Source: Planctellipticum variicoloris
Lineage (GTDB): Bacteria > Planctomycetota > Planctomycetia > Planctomycetales > Planctomycetaceae
Direction of reading: 5' to 3'
Length of the DNA stretch: 64,000 nt
Assembly: GCF_030622045.1 (NCBI RefSeq)
Contig: NZ_CP130886.1
Span: forward strand, 4,782,001-4,846,000
Notes under the pieces: generated by a model
The model's input: only the letters and a program-made list of their open reading frames with translations
The model's database searches: none
Told to the model about the DNA's origin: nothing
In this document: positions 1 to 8,200 of the stretch, piece by piece
Layout: the number at the start of each line of letters is the position of its first letter
Position numbering within the stretch: the first letter of the stretch is position 1
Translations under genes and position numbers: made by a program

Positions 1-143
1 ACGGAATTCTTCTCGCCGGCCATCCACTTCTGGAATTCGACATCAAAGAACTTTCGGGCTGCGGCCTCGGTACCGACCATATTGGCCGAACACCCGATCA
101 TCCCGACCAGAACCAGAACACTCCAGCATTGCGACGTCTTCAA
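1..143 (-). CDS. Lipoprotein, N-terminal part only (runs off left edge)
   Basis: Only the first 47 codons are in the window. The reading frame opens with TTG at 143, seven bases after a perfect GGAGG; the nearby ATG (150-148) abuts that GGAGG directly and is in another frame. The peptide begins MKTSQCWSVLVLVGMIGC, a short basic start and hydrophobic core ending in a lipobox-like IGC with Cys18 as the predicted lipidation site. The mature part seen (about 29 residues) is charged and helical, with an ARKFFDVEFQKWMAG stretch I cannot assign to a named family. It lies about 108 bases downstream of the WYL regulator on the same strand, so it may end that operon. Function unknown; the lipoprotein call depends on the TTG start. 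Confidence 0.55.
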   Translation of the reverse strand, partial: MKTSQCWSVLVLVGMIGCSANMVGTEAAARKFFDVEFQKWMAGEKNS

Positions 144-250
144 CGGTCATCCTCCAGATCAGGGCTGCAAGCGCCGGACCGTGATCTGCATGCGATCACC
201 ACCGTCCGACGTCTCTTCCCCTGATACCCGAAGGACCTGACTGGGGCGGG

Positions 251-1318
251 TCAGACCTGATCGGCCGCTGCCTGGAGGGAGATCGCGTCTTTCAAGGCTT
301 TGACGAACAGTTCTTTCAGTTCGGCGGGTTGCTGCACCCGCACCCGGCCAGCCCACGAGAGCAGCCAGTGCAGGATTTCGTTCAGACCGTCGATCTGGAA
401 CCGCAGGATCACGCTGCCATCCTTCTGCCGCGTCACCCGTTGCGTGTGATGCCAGATAGTCTCGATCACGAGCGGAGCGGAAGCTTTGGGGAACCAGAGC
501 TCGACGTCGTAAGAGCGATCCCCCCGGTACACCGCCCAGGCATTGCCGAAGTAGTCCCGCAGATCGAAATCCTCTGGCACGACTGCAGGTTCCGCGACCG
601 CACGCAGGGCCTTGAAGCGAGCCACTCGGAATGTCTTCGGTGCCGCGTCCTCAGTCTGGCGTCCGATGACGTACCAAGCGTTCTTGATCAGACAGAGGCG
701 GTAGGGATGCAGCTTGAGCTTCACCGCGGCCGGCTCATACGGACTTTCGTACTGTCCGGAGATCTGACAGCCCCGCAGCAGTGCCAGCTGAATCGTCTTG
801 ATGACTTCATGGTGCCGGCTGTGGTCCGCGAGCTTCAGGTCCAGGACGGAAACGAGCCGCATCGCGTCGTCGATGAGTTCCTGAGTCTCTTCACGGGAGA
901 CCGCCGCCAGCTTCCGGGTGGTCGGACCGGCTCCGGGAGTGACATCCAGGCCGGGAGCTTTTGACATCACCGTCGCCAGGGAAAGTCCCAGAACTTCGTC
1001 TTCGGTCAATGACATCACCGGGAACCGGAAATCAGAACGGACTCGGACGAACTGCTGATAGCCTTCGCGGAAATACGGAATCCCGGCGAACTTGAGGACG
1101 TCCAGGTCACGGTAAACGGTCCGTTCCGAGCACTGGATTTCTTCCGCGATCGCTCTCGTGGTCCAGCGTCCTCGACTTTGGATCAATTCGAGAACTCGCA
1201 GGATGCGGGCCAGTCGATCCGCCTGGCGGACTCGTCGATCTCGGTCCGGCCGATCCTGCTTGCCAGGCTTCGGGCCAGTGGAACCGGTTGCAGAGGTCTT
1301 CTTCAGCCGCTTTGCCAT
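251..1318 (-). CDS. WYL-domain transcriptional regulator (HTH_11 + WYL)
   Basis: A 355-residue YafY/DeoR-like regulator. An N-terminal winged helix (about residues 35-95) shows the pattern TTRAIAEEIQCSERTVYRDL, and a WYL domain follows (about 150-310) with YRLCLIKNAWYVIGRQ. WYL proteins bind DNA through the HTH and usually sense nucleic acid or nucleotide ligands; many control phage-defence or DNA-damage loci. I chose the ATG at 1318 because it overlaps the stop of the upstream DnaE-like gene (TGATG), a typical translational-coupling junction; a frame extension to 1336 exists but is less likely. The coupling implies that regulator and DnaE-like protein are made together. Ligand and operator are not visible. 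Confidence 0.85.
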   Translation of the reverse strand: MAKRLKKTSATGSTGPKPGKQDRPDRDRRVRQADRLARILRVLELIQSRGRWTTRAIAEEIQCSERTVYRDLDVLKFAGIPYFREGYQQFVRVRSDFRFPVMSLTEDEVLGLSLATVMSKAPGLDVTPGAGPTTRKLAAVSREETQELIDDAMRLVSVLDLKLADHSRHHEVIKTIQLALLRGCQISGQYESPYEPAAVKLKLHPYRLCLIKNAWYVIGRQTEDAAPKTFRVARFKALRAVAEPAVVPEDFDLRDYFGNAWAVYRGDRSYDVELWFPKASAPLVIETIWHHTQRVTRQKDGSVILRFQIDGLNEILHWLLSWAGRVRVQQPAELKELFVKALKDAISLQAAADQV

Positions 1319-2340
1319 CAGTTTGCTCGATCCCAATCAGAGACTCGTTGCAGGGCGTTCTCAAAGGCTTGCCGATGAAACGTCCGATAGTAGGCCGCTC
1401 GGTAGCTGGTGATGGCGTTCGCCACATGGTGAGCCCGGCAAACCGCCCATCGACTCGCCTCCGCCAGTTGATCCGGCAGTGCTCCGTCCTCAGCGGCGTG
1501 CTCCTGGTCGACCTGCAGGTCGAACCCAGACTTCATGGCATCGACATGGCTCGCCCTCCCCTTCGCTGCTGCTTGGACGAAGCGATAGGTCTCGTTCCAC
1601 GGAACCCGTCCCTGCCGGTGGAGCCGTTCCATGATGGTTTCCTGGAACAGGATCGGCAGTGTCGGTTCTTCCCCTCGCCCGGCGATGCATGTTTCGGCAA
1701 TCTCAGGGTGACTGAGGCTGATTTGCTCCACGGCAGTCGCCGTCGCCAGGGCTCGGATTCCCGATGGGCGGATTTGAGACAGCCGGGATCGAACAGGTTC
1801 AGAGTCCAGTTGAAAGACTTCGTCAGTGTCGCCGGATTGGATCGCGGCAAAGACAGCTTTCTCAGACCTCCGAACCGTGACATCCGGGAGTTGCCGGCGG
1901 AGGATCTCGGGGATCGCCTCCAGGGAGGTCATAGAATGAACTGTGACGCAGAGAGGTCGAGGGATGTCGTCCCACGGCTTGCCATCCGCCGGGAGCACGA
2001 CGAATTGCACCGTCGGTGGCTCACCGTTTGATGTGCACCAGAGTCGCTGGAAATGGGTCCGGTAGCGGACGGGATCGACATCCGAAAATCCGAGTAGAAA
2101 CAGAATGACCGACGAGCCACCCGCCCCGATGGCGTGAAACACGGCCTTCTGCTTATGAATTCGATCCGCGAACTCGACAATCTCCACGAGGGCTTCCTGG
2201 AATCCCCGCTGCTCGATCAGTCGGAATTCCGCATCCAGCAACGGCCTCGCCCGAGACTCAGTCCCGTGCTGGAACTTGAGCTGCAGGGCTAACCAGCATC
2301 GTTCGACAATCGCGTTGAAGGCTTTGTCCGAAACCGCCAC
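1318..2340 (-). CDS. DNA polymerase III alpha (DnaE)-like protein lacking the catalytic aspartates
   Basis: 340 residues from a GTG with GGAG six bases upstream. Segments align in order with C-family polymerase palm and finger motifs: residues 74-90 GGSSVILFLLGFSDVDP (DnaE GRGSAAGSLVAY..ITDLDP), 174-190 EVFQLDSEPVRSRLSQI (DnaE VFQLES..M..L...), 229-237 PILFQETIM (DnaE ILYQEQVM) and 303-320 AHHVANAITSYRAAYYRT (DnaE SHSAAYALVSYQTLWLKA). The PDFDVD block that carries two catalytic Asp residues is replaced by TVQFVV, and the segment holding the third Asp is missing. PHP, beta-binding and OB domains are also absent. Polymerase activity is therefore unlikely; a DNA-binding or regulatory role is inferred. 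It is coupled to the downstream WYL gene. Family assignment is from motif memory. Confidence 0.7.
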   Translation of the reverse strand: MAVSDKAFNAIVERCWLALQLKFQHGTESRARPLLDAEFRLIEQRGFQEALVEIVEFADRIHKQKAVFHAIGAGGSSVILFLLGFSDVDPVRYRTHFQRLWCTSNGEPPTVQFVVLPADGKPWDDIPRPLCVTVHSMTSLEAIPEILRRQLPDVTVRRSEKAVFAAIQSGDTDEVFQLDSEPVRSRLSQIRPSGIRALATATAVEQISLSHPEIAETCIAGRGEEPTLPILFQETIMERLHRQGRVPWNETYRFVQAAAKGRASHVDAMKSGFDLQVDQEHAAEDGALPDQLAEASRWAVCRAHHVANAITSYRAAYYRTFHRQAFENALQRVSDWDRAN

Positions 2341-2420
2341 GTTCTGCTCCGCCAGAAAGGACCGTCGAACAGGGTGGCATCGTCCTCGGCCACGGGTGGG
2401 TCATACCGGTCGCAAAACAC
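2289..2420 (-). CDS. Possible short ORF upstream of the DnaE-like gene (doubtful)
   Basis: A 43-codon frame opens with GTG at 2420, 18 bases after the stop of the upstream small gene, and overlaps the first 52 bases of the DnaE-like gene in another frame. Its early part (YDPPVAEDDATLFDGPFW) looks protein-like, but no convincing ribosome site precedes the GTG. It could be a small coupled gene, the original N-terminus of the DnaE-like protein displaced by a frameshift, or chance. Confidence 0.2.
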   Translation of the reverse strand: MFCDRYDPPVAEDDATLFDGPFWRSRTWRFRTKPSTRLSNDAG

Positions 2421-2438
2421 TCCGTCAACGACCGTGCG

Positions 2439-2669
2439 TTACGCTCCCTGCTGATGAATCCAGGTGTGAGCCTGGTCGACGACCTTGGCCAGCAGCTGCA
2501 GGTCATCGCGTCCGAAGGACTCGGTCTGCTTCCACTCTTCGCCGTCCTTGTAGATCCGGCTGACCGTCACGTTGTGACGGGTGCCGACGGTCGTCTGGTT
2601 CTCCCAGATCGTCGCCTTGATGGCTCCGAATCGGATTTCGTGGGCCGGTTGCTGCTTTGCTTTCGCCAT
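2439..2669 (-). CDS. Conserved small protein of unknown function
   Basis: 76 residues. The ATG at 2669 has AAGGA seven bases upstream; the frame extends further, but that region lacks a start signal. The protein starts MAKAKQQPAHEIRFGAIKA and continues with alternating beta-like segments (IRFGAIKATIW, RHNVTVSRIYKD) and a C-terminal helix containing SFGRDDLQLLAKV. This matches my memory of a recurrent small planctomycete/mobile-element protein beginning KPVHEIR. The compact beta plus helix layout could suit a PC4-like single-strand DNA-binding fold, but that is speculation. It is 98 bases ahead of the DnaE-like gene on the same strand, probably in one transcript. No function is established. 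Confidence 0.7.
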   Translation of the reverse strand: MAKAKQQPAHEIRFGAIKATIWENQTTVGTRHNVTVSRIYKDGEEWKQTESFGRDDLQLLAKVVDQAHTWIHQQGA

Positions 2670-3462
2670 CGTCGCGTTCCTTGTTCGTGAGTCGGGTAAA
2701 CAGTCACTTCTCCGACTACCCGCAGGAAGCCAGTGTTCTTGTTGAAGCAAGAGGAATCGCCGATTCGTACCTTGGATTCCTTCCGACTTGTCTCGCATAA
2801 TCGCGATACGGTAGGTATGAGATCAGTCTATTAAGTGGCACTCTGCTCTCAGCAAGCCAACGGTCAGAGATTCAGGCTGCTGCAGTCCGAAAGTTTCAGT
2901 CGGTGCCATCATCTGATCGCTCGCACCGCAGCTGTGTTGTGCGGCGGATTGCGAGAGTTCGCAGTTTCGCCGCCATTCCGCCTGCGTGATCCAGCGTAAT
3001 TGCCGACATCCCACACGAGGACAACTGACCAGTCGACGAAGCTTTCCACTACGCCCGCAGGATTCCGCTTCCTACACAGTACCGCGCTGTCGAGCGGCCC
3101 GGCGTTGCATATTCAGACCGCCGCCACACCCGGTACGACGACACGAAACTAGGGCCGAACGCGAGCGTCTTCGTGGAACGCCGAACGCCTTACTGCTCTT
3201 CGAGTCTTCGAGCGAAGTGCTGAAAACGGTCTGCGCACCAACTCGAAGAGCCATTCCTTTGCGGCAACGTCCGCTGGAAAGATAGGGGGACCGCGTTCTC
3301 TGTGAGGCGGGTTTTGCGTCAACGAGTCTCGATGGGTTGACTTTTCCGATAAGACCCAGAGCAGCGAATGTGCCGGCGAACTCGTGCGACGGCCGCTGTG
3401 GATTGGCGGAGTCATTTTCGCATCGCATTCATGAGGACCTTCGGCCCGTGGGGACTTACGTC
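2670..3462. other. Gene-free region between divergent units, with a nested inverted repeat
   Basis: About 790 bases separate the leftward small gene and the rightward outer-membrane factor, and I see no convincing gene. An 11-bp perfect inverted repeat (3195-3205 GCTCTTCGAGT and 3241-3251) encloses a second hairpin (CTTCG-AG-CGAAG, 3206-3217), so 3195-3251 could fold into a branched stem. No tRNA, rRNA or clear -35/-10 pair is recognised. Confidence 0.5.
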
Positions 3463-4908
3463 ATGTTGTCGTTCCGCTCACAGTGGCCTTCCTGCGTCAG
3501 CCTGGCCGCTGTTCTGCTGGTGAGCGGCTGTCGGTCGGCGCGGACGATTCATGACTCGGAATATGCGCAACTGGAGTCCGACGTCGCGCGGGCGATGATG
3601 GACTCGCAGCCGGCACTGGCAGCCATCACTCCGGTGGCTTCGGAATTGGCCGGACCGTCAACCGTCGACGAATACGTCGCCGTCGCGCTTTCGCAGAATC
3701 CCCGGATTCAGGCGGCCCGGAAACGCGTCGAAGCCGCCAGTTATCGCGTGCCCCAGGCGGCGAGTCTCGAAGATCCGATGCTCGGAGTGAATGGGTATCC
3801 CTTCTCTCCGTATGTGCTGCAGACCGCGGGAGGACGTTCGACGGCGAACGTGATGGCGTCCCAGAATTTGCCGTGGCTCGGCAAGCTGGAAACGCGGTCG
3901 GAAGTCGCAGAAGCCGGCACCGATGTCGCCCGTGCCGAGCTTGTCGCCGCAGAGCTGGAAATCGTCGAGCAGGTCAAGCGGGCTTACTACGCGCTGTCCT
4001 TTTCGCAGCAGACGATCCACATCACGGAACAGAGTCGCGGTCTGCTGGTGGAGTTGAGCGAGATCGCTGAGATTCGTTACACGACGGGGGCTGTCAGCCA
4101 GCAGGACGTGCTGCGTTCTCAGGTCGAAGTTTCCAACGTGGACTCAGAACTGATCCAGTTGCGTCAACAGCTCCAGAGCACCCGCGCACGCCTAGCTCAG
4201 TTGCTTCACGTCTCGCCCGAGACCCCCTTACAGGCTCTCAATGAGTGGCCCGAAGAGGAAGTTCCGCAGGATCTGGAGCGACTTTACCAGCAGGCGATTA
4301 CCGCTCGTCCGGAGCTGCATGCCCAACTGGCGGCGGTCCGCCGCGACCTGTCTCAGGTGGAGCTGGCCAGGCTGCAGTATTATCCCGATGTCACGCTGAA
4401 CGCCATGTGGGGCGGCATGACGACGTCCGGGGCGTTATCGGCTGCCGCTGACGGCGTCTCCATGTTCAACATCGGGGCGCAGATCAACGTACCGCTCTAC
4501 CGCAAGAAGCTGCAGGCCGGCGTTCGCGAAGCTGAGGCGCAAGCCGTTTCCAGCGCCCGCGAATACGACGCGATGAAGGATCGCACTCAGGCCGAGGTCA
4601 AAGATCTCTTCGCGCAGGCGCTCAGTCAGCGCGACCTGGTGGCCCTGTTCAAGAATGAGATCATTCCCAAGGCGGAGCAGACGCTCGAAGTCTCCCTGGA
4701 AGCATATCGGGTCGGACAGACGGACTTCCTGCAGCTCGTCGACAACTGGCGGCAATTGCTGAAGTTCCGAGTCATGCTCAGCCAGCAGGAAAGCCAGTTG
4801 CGGCAAACGCTGAGCACGCTGGAGCGAGTGGTGGGCGGGGCAATTTCGAGTCCGATGCCACCCGTTCCCGTTCCAGGCGCGATCGCTCTGCCGGCGGATC
4901 CTTTTTAG
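3463..4908 (+). CDS. CusC/TolC-type outer-membrane efflux lipoprotein
   Basis: Outer-membrane channel component of an RND tripartite efflux system; 481 residues with the usual tandem OEP (TolC-like) repeats. I start at ATG 3463, giving MLSFRSQWPSCVSLAAVLLVSGC with a clear lipobox (LVSGC); the frame is open for 42 more codons upstream without a signal peptide. OEP features seen include EYVAVALSQNPRIQAARKRV near the start and a second repeat with ITARPELHAQLAAVRRDL, long helical heptads, and a Pro-rich tail (PPVPVPGAIALP). It is followed by a small Cys-rich lipoprotein and converges on the leftward CusBA operon (5.2-20.3 kb), which has no outer-membrane factor of its own, so this is the likely partner channel for Cu/Ag export. 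Confidence 0.88.
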   Translation: MLSFRSQWPSCVSLAAVLLVSGCRSARTIHDSEYAQLESDVARAMMDSQPALAAITPVASELAGPSTVDEYVAVALSQNPRIQAARKRVEAASYRVPQAASLEDPMLGVNGYPFSPYVLQTAGGRSTANVMASQNLPWLGKLETRSEVAEAGTDVARAELVAAELEIVEQVKRAYYALSFSQQTIHITEQSRGLLVELSEIAEIRYTTGAVSQQDVLRSQVEVSNVDSELIQLRQQLQSTRARLAQLLHVSPETPLQALNEWPEEEVPQDLERLYQQAITARPELHAQLAAVRRDLSQVELARLQYYPDVTLNAMWGGMTTSGALSAAADGVSMFNIGAQINVPLYRKKLQAGVREAEAQAVSSAREYDAMKDRTQAEVKDLFAQALSQRDLVALFKNEIIPKAEQTLEVSLEAYRVGQTDFLQLVDNWRQLLKFRVMLSQQESQLRQTLSTLERVVGGAISSPMPPVPVPGAIALPADPF

Positions 4909-4927
4909 CAACGACGGGAAGACGGTC

Positions 4928-5158
4928 ATGCTGCACCCGACGCACTCGATTCGCCGGCTTGGGTTGCTGGTGCTTGCCTCGCTTTCCGGTTGCGCCCATG
5001 CGTACCACGAGTCCCCGTGTGGCTGCGTCTCCTACAATTACTGCCCCGATCCGCCGCTGCCGTATGTGAGTTATTCCGGATGCCCGACGCCCGTCGCGAG
5101 CAGCTATACAGTCCACCGGACTCCGGCTGTGTCTCCTCCGCCCGCCCCCTCGCCGTGA
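4928..5158 (+). CDS. Small Cys-rich lipoprotein
   Basis: 76 residues starting at ATG 4928, 19 bases after the outer-membrane factor stop and preceded by GGGAAGA. The N-terminus (MLHPTHSIRRLGLLVLASL) is a signal peptide ending in a lipobox LSGC. The mature part is rich in Cys, Tyr and Pro (ESPCGCVSYNYCPDPPLPY, later GCPTPVA) and ends in a Pro-rich tail. Spaced Cys residues in an exported protein beside a Cu/Ag pump suggest metal binding or disulfides, but no family is recognised. It is probably co-transcribed with the channel gene. Confidence 0.7.
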   Translation: MLHPTHSIRRLGLLVLASLSGCAHAYHESPCGCVSYNYCPDPPLPYVSYSGCPTPVASSYTVHRTPAVSPPPAPSP

Positions 5159-5192
5159 AATGCGGCGGAGTCGTTATGGGTTGAGCTTCAGA

Positions 5193-5288
5193 TCAGATCC
5201 CTGTTTCGCGATGAATCTCGGCAATCGGGATCCTGGCGAACATCACCCAGTCCGATGTCGCCTCGTCGTAACGCAGGATCGACGGCAT
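5193..5288 (-). CDS. Possible 31-residue protein coupled to the end of cusA
   Basis: The stop of the upstream cusA-like gene overlaps an ATG (TGATG, ATG at 5288-5286). This opens a 31-codon frame beginning MPSILRYDEATSDWVMFARI and ending with TGA at 5193-5195. Composition is protein-like, with acidic and aromatic residues, no transmembrane segment and no Cys. The overlap suggests coupled translation at the end of the Cu operon. No function or family is recognised, and such short frames can be chance. Confidence 0.4.
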   Translation of the reverse strand: MPSILRYDEATSDWVMFARIPIAEIHRETGI

Positions 5289-8200
5289 CACGGTGTCTTC
5301 GACGCTGGAGATGACTGGCCTGCCGAGTCAGTGGCAGTCTTCGCGGCAATGAAACTGTCCCGTCGGAATTGCGCTTCCTTGACCAGACAGTAAATGCACG
5401 GCGCGATCAGGAACGTCACGAGCTGTACTCCCATGCCGCCCACGCTGGGGATGGCCATCGGCTGCATTACGTCGGAGCCTCGACCGTGCGTCAGGAAAAT
5501 CGGCATCAGGCCAATGACGGTGGTGGCTGTGGACATCAGCAGCGGGCGGACGCGTTTCAAAGTGGCTTCAATCACCAGTCCGCGGATCTCGGGGACGCTC
5601 TGCGGGTGTTTGCCGCGGAAATTGTCTTCGAGAAAACTAAGGATGACGACGCTGGCGTCGTCCGCCACTCCGAACAGTACGATGAAGCCCACCCAGACAG
5701 CGACGCTGACGTTCGCGCCGTAGAAGAACAACAGCGCGAAGCCGCCGGACGCTGAGACCAGAATACCGAAGAAGACGATAAAGGCCAGCCACCACTTGCC
5801 CAACCCCAGATAGATCATCACGAACATCGCGAACAGGACGACGGGCACGAGCAACGACAGGCGCTTCGTCGCACGCTGCTGGTTTTCGAACTGACCGCCC
5901 CATTTCCAGTAGTAGCCGGGAGGCAGGACGAGGCTGGCCTCCGCATGCTTTCCGACGGCGACGAGCTCGTCGCTCCGGAGTTTCTCGGATTGCAGCAGCC
6001 GCTCGGCGTCTTCCACGACACTGACTTCGTCCCGGTCGCGCGTATTCATTGTGACGTAGCCGACCAGCAGGCCGTTCTCACTCTTCAGTTCCTGCGGACC
6101 GATCGTGTAGCGAATCGTGGCGACCTGCCCGATGGGAATGTGCGCACCGCTCGACGTCGGCACCAGGATGTGTTCCAGATCGTCGAATCGCTCCCGCAAC
6201 TCGCGCAGGTAGCGGACACGCATCGGATAGCGTTCACGGCCTTCGACGGTGGTCGTGAGATTCTCGCCGCCAATCGCGATTTCGATGACGTCCTGCACGT
6301 CGCGGATATGGACTCCATAGCGGGCGATTTTGGCTCGGTCGATTTCGTACTCGATATAGGGCTTGCCGACGATGCGGTCGGCGACAATGTCGACTGCACC
6401 TGGCACCTTCTGCAGCAATTGTTCGATCTGCAGCCCAATCCGCTCGATCTCGCGCGGGTCCGAGCCGAAGACCTTCACGCCCATCATCGCCCGAAACCCG
6501 GTCTGCAACATGACGATGCGCGTCTGGATCGGCTGCAGCCAGGTGGGCAGGACGCCGGGAATCGCCGTCGTGGCTTCGAGTTCCTGAAGGATTTCCTCCT
6601 TGGTGATCGGCCGCACTTCCGGCCAGAGGTACGTCAGCACTGGTCGAGACCAGTTCAACCAGGCGACCTCGCTGTGCCAGCGCTGTTGAGAGACGCGTCG
6701 CCACTCGTCTTCCGGCTTCAGGATAACGATCGTCTCGAACATGCCGATCGGGGCCGGATCCAGCGCCGATTCGACCCGGCCCACCTTACCAACGACGGAT
6801 TTCACCTCCGGCACCGCACGAATCGCGACGTCCTGGCGGGCGATGACATCGCGAGCCTCCGTCAATGAGGCTGACGGCAGCAGCGAAGGCATATAGAGCA
6901 GCGAGCCTTCGTCGAGCGGCGGCATGAACTCCCGCCCGATTCCCGGAAAGACCTGGTCGAGACGATTCCATGCGGCATTCTTCGTGATATCGGCGCCTGC
7001 CAGCTTCAGCGTTGCCGACACCGGGTACGCCATGCTGGCGAATCCAAGCCACACGAGCATGCCGAGCAGAACCATCGAAACCGGAATCGCCAGAAACGTC
7101 GGTTTGTGGTCCAGCGTCCAGTGCAACAACGGGTGAAAGATTCCGTGGATGCCGCGCGAGACCACGTTCTTTTCGAGCGGCACCAGTTGCTCGCGGCCCA
7201 TGCGATAGACGGCTGCGGCGACCATGATGCTGATTCCGATCGCCATCGGCCAGCCGCTCCAGGGGCTGCGGGTTCCAAACCCCGCGTGGAGTAGCACATA
7301 GGCGGGGTAGAGGGTCGCCAGTCCGAGTCCTCCGCCCCACAGGAGGGAGGTTCGCCGGGACCAGCGGATCGGCTTCAGCACGTAGTAGCTCAGCACCGGC
7401 ACCACGGTCAACGCCAGCACCACCGACGCTCCAATCGCGAATGTCTTCGTATACGCCAGCGGCTTGAAGAGCTTCCCTTCCTGATCGGTCAGAGCAAACA
7501 CGGGAATGAACGAAATGATCGTGTTCGTCACGGCGGTGAGAATCGGACCGCCGACTTCGGTCGCGGCTTCGTGGATCACATCGTTGTAGGGGCGTTCCGG
7601 CTCGGCAGCCAGACGCCGATAGATGTTCTCGGTCATGATGATACCCATGTCGGCCACGTCGCCGATGGCAATCGCGATACCGGCCAGGGACATGATGTTG
7701 CTGTCGATCCCCAGCAGGTACATGGCAATGAACGCCATCCCCAGCGAAAGCGGCAGCGTCGGCAGAATGGCGAGCGAACTCCGCAGGTGCAGCAGGAAGA
7801 TGATCACAATCGCGCCGGCGACGAGCGCTTCCTCGGTGAGCGCTTCGCGGAGCGTGTCGATCGTTTCGTTCACGATATCGGTGCGGTCGTAGAACGGTGT
7901 GATCTTCACAGGGACCGGCGCGCCATCCGCACGCTGGATACGCAGCCCCGGTTCGATTTCGGCAATCTTCTGCTTCACGCGTTCGAGCACGCGCAGCGGG
8001 TTCTCGCCGTACCGCATGACGACCACGCCGCCGACCGCTTCCTGTCCCGCATTGTCCAGCATGCCCCGGCGGAAGTCCGGGCCGAGCTGTACGGTCGCCA
8101 CGTTCTTCACGAGCAGCGGGGTTCCGTCAACCTCGCGGATCACGATGTTTTCGACATCCTGCACCGTCTTTACGAAACCCACGCCGCGCACGAAGAACTC

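Noticed and set aside
3072-3428. Overlapping minus-strand frames in the gene-free region
   Set aside because: Basic, Ser/Arg-rich translation, no ribosome site, and mutually overlapping frames of similar length.
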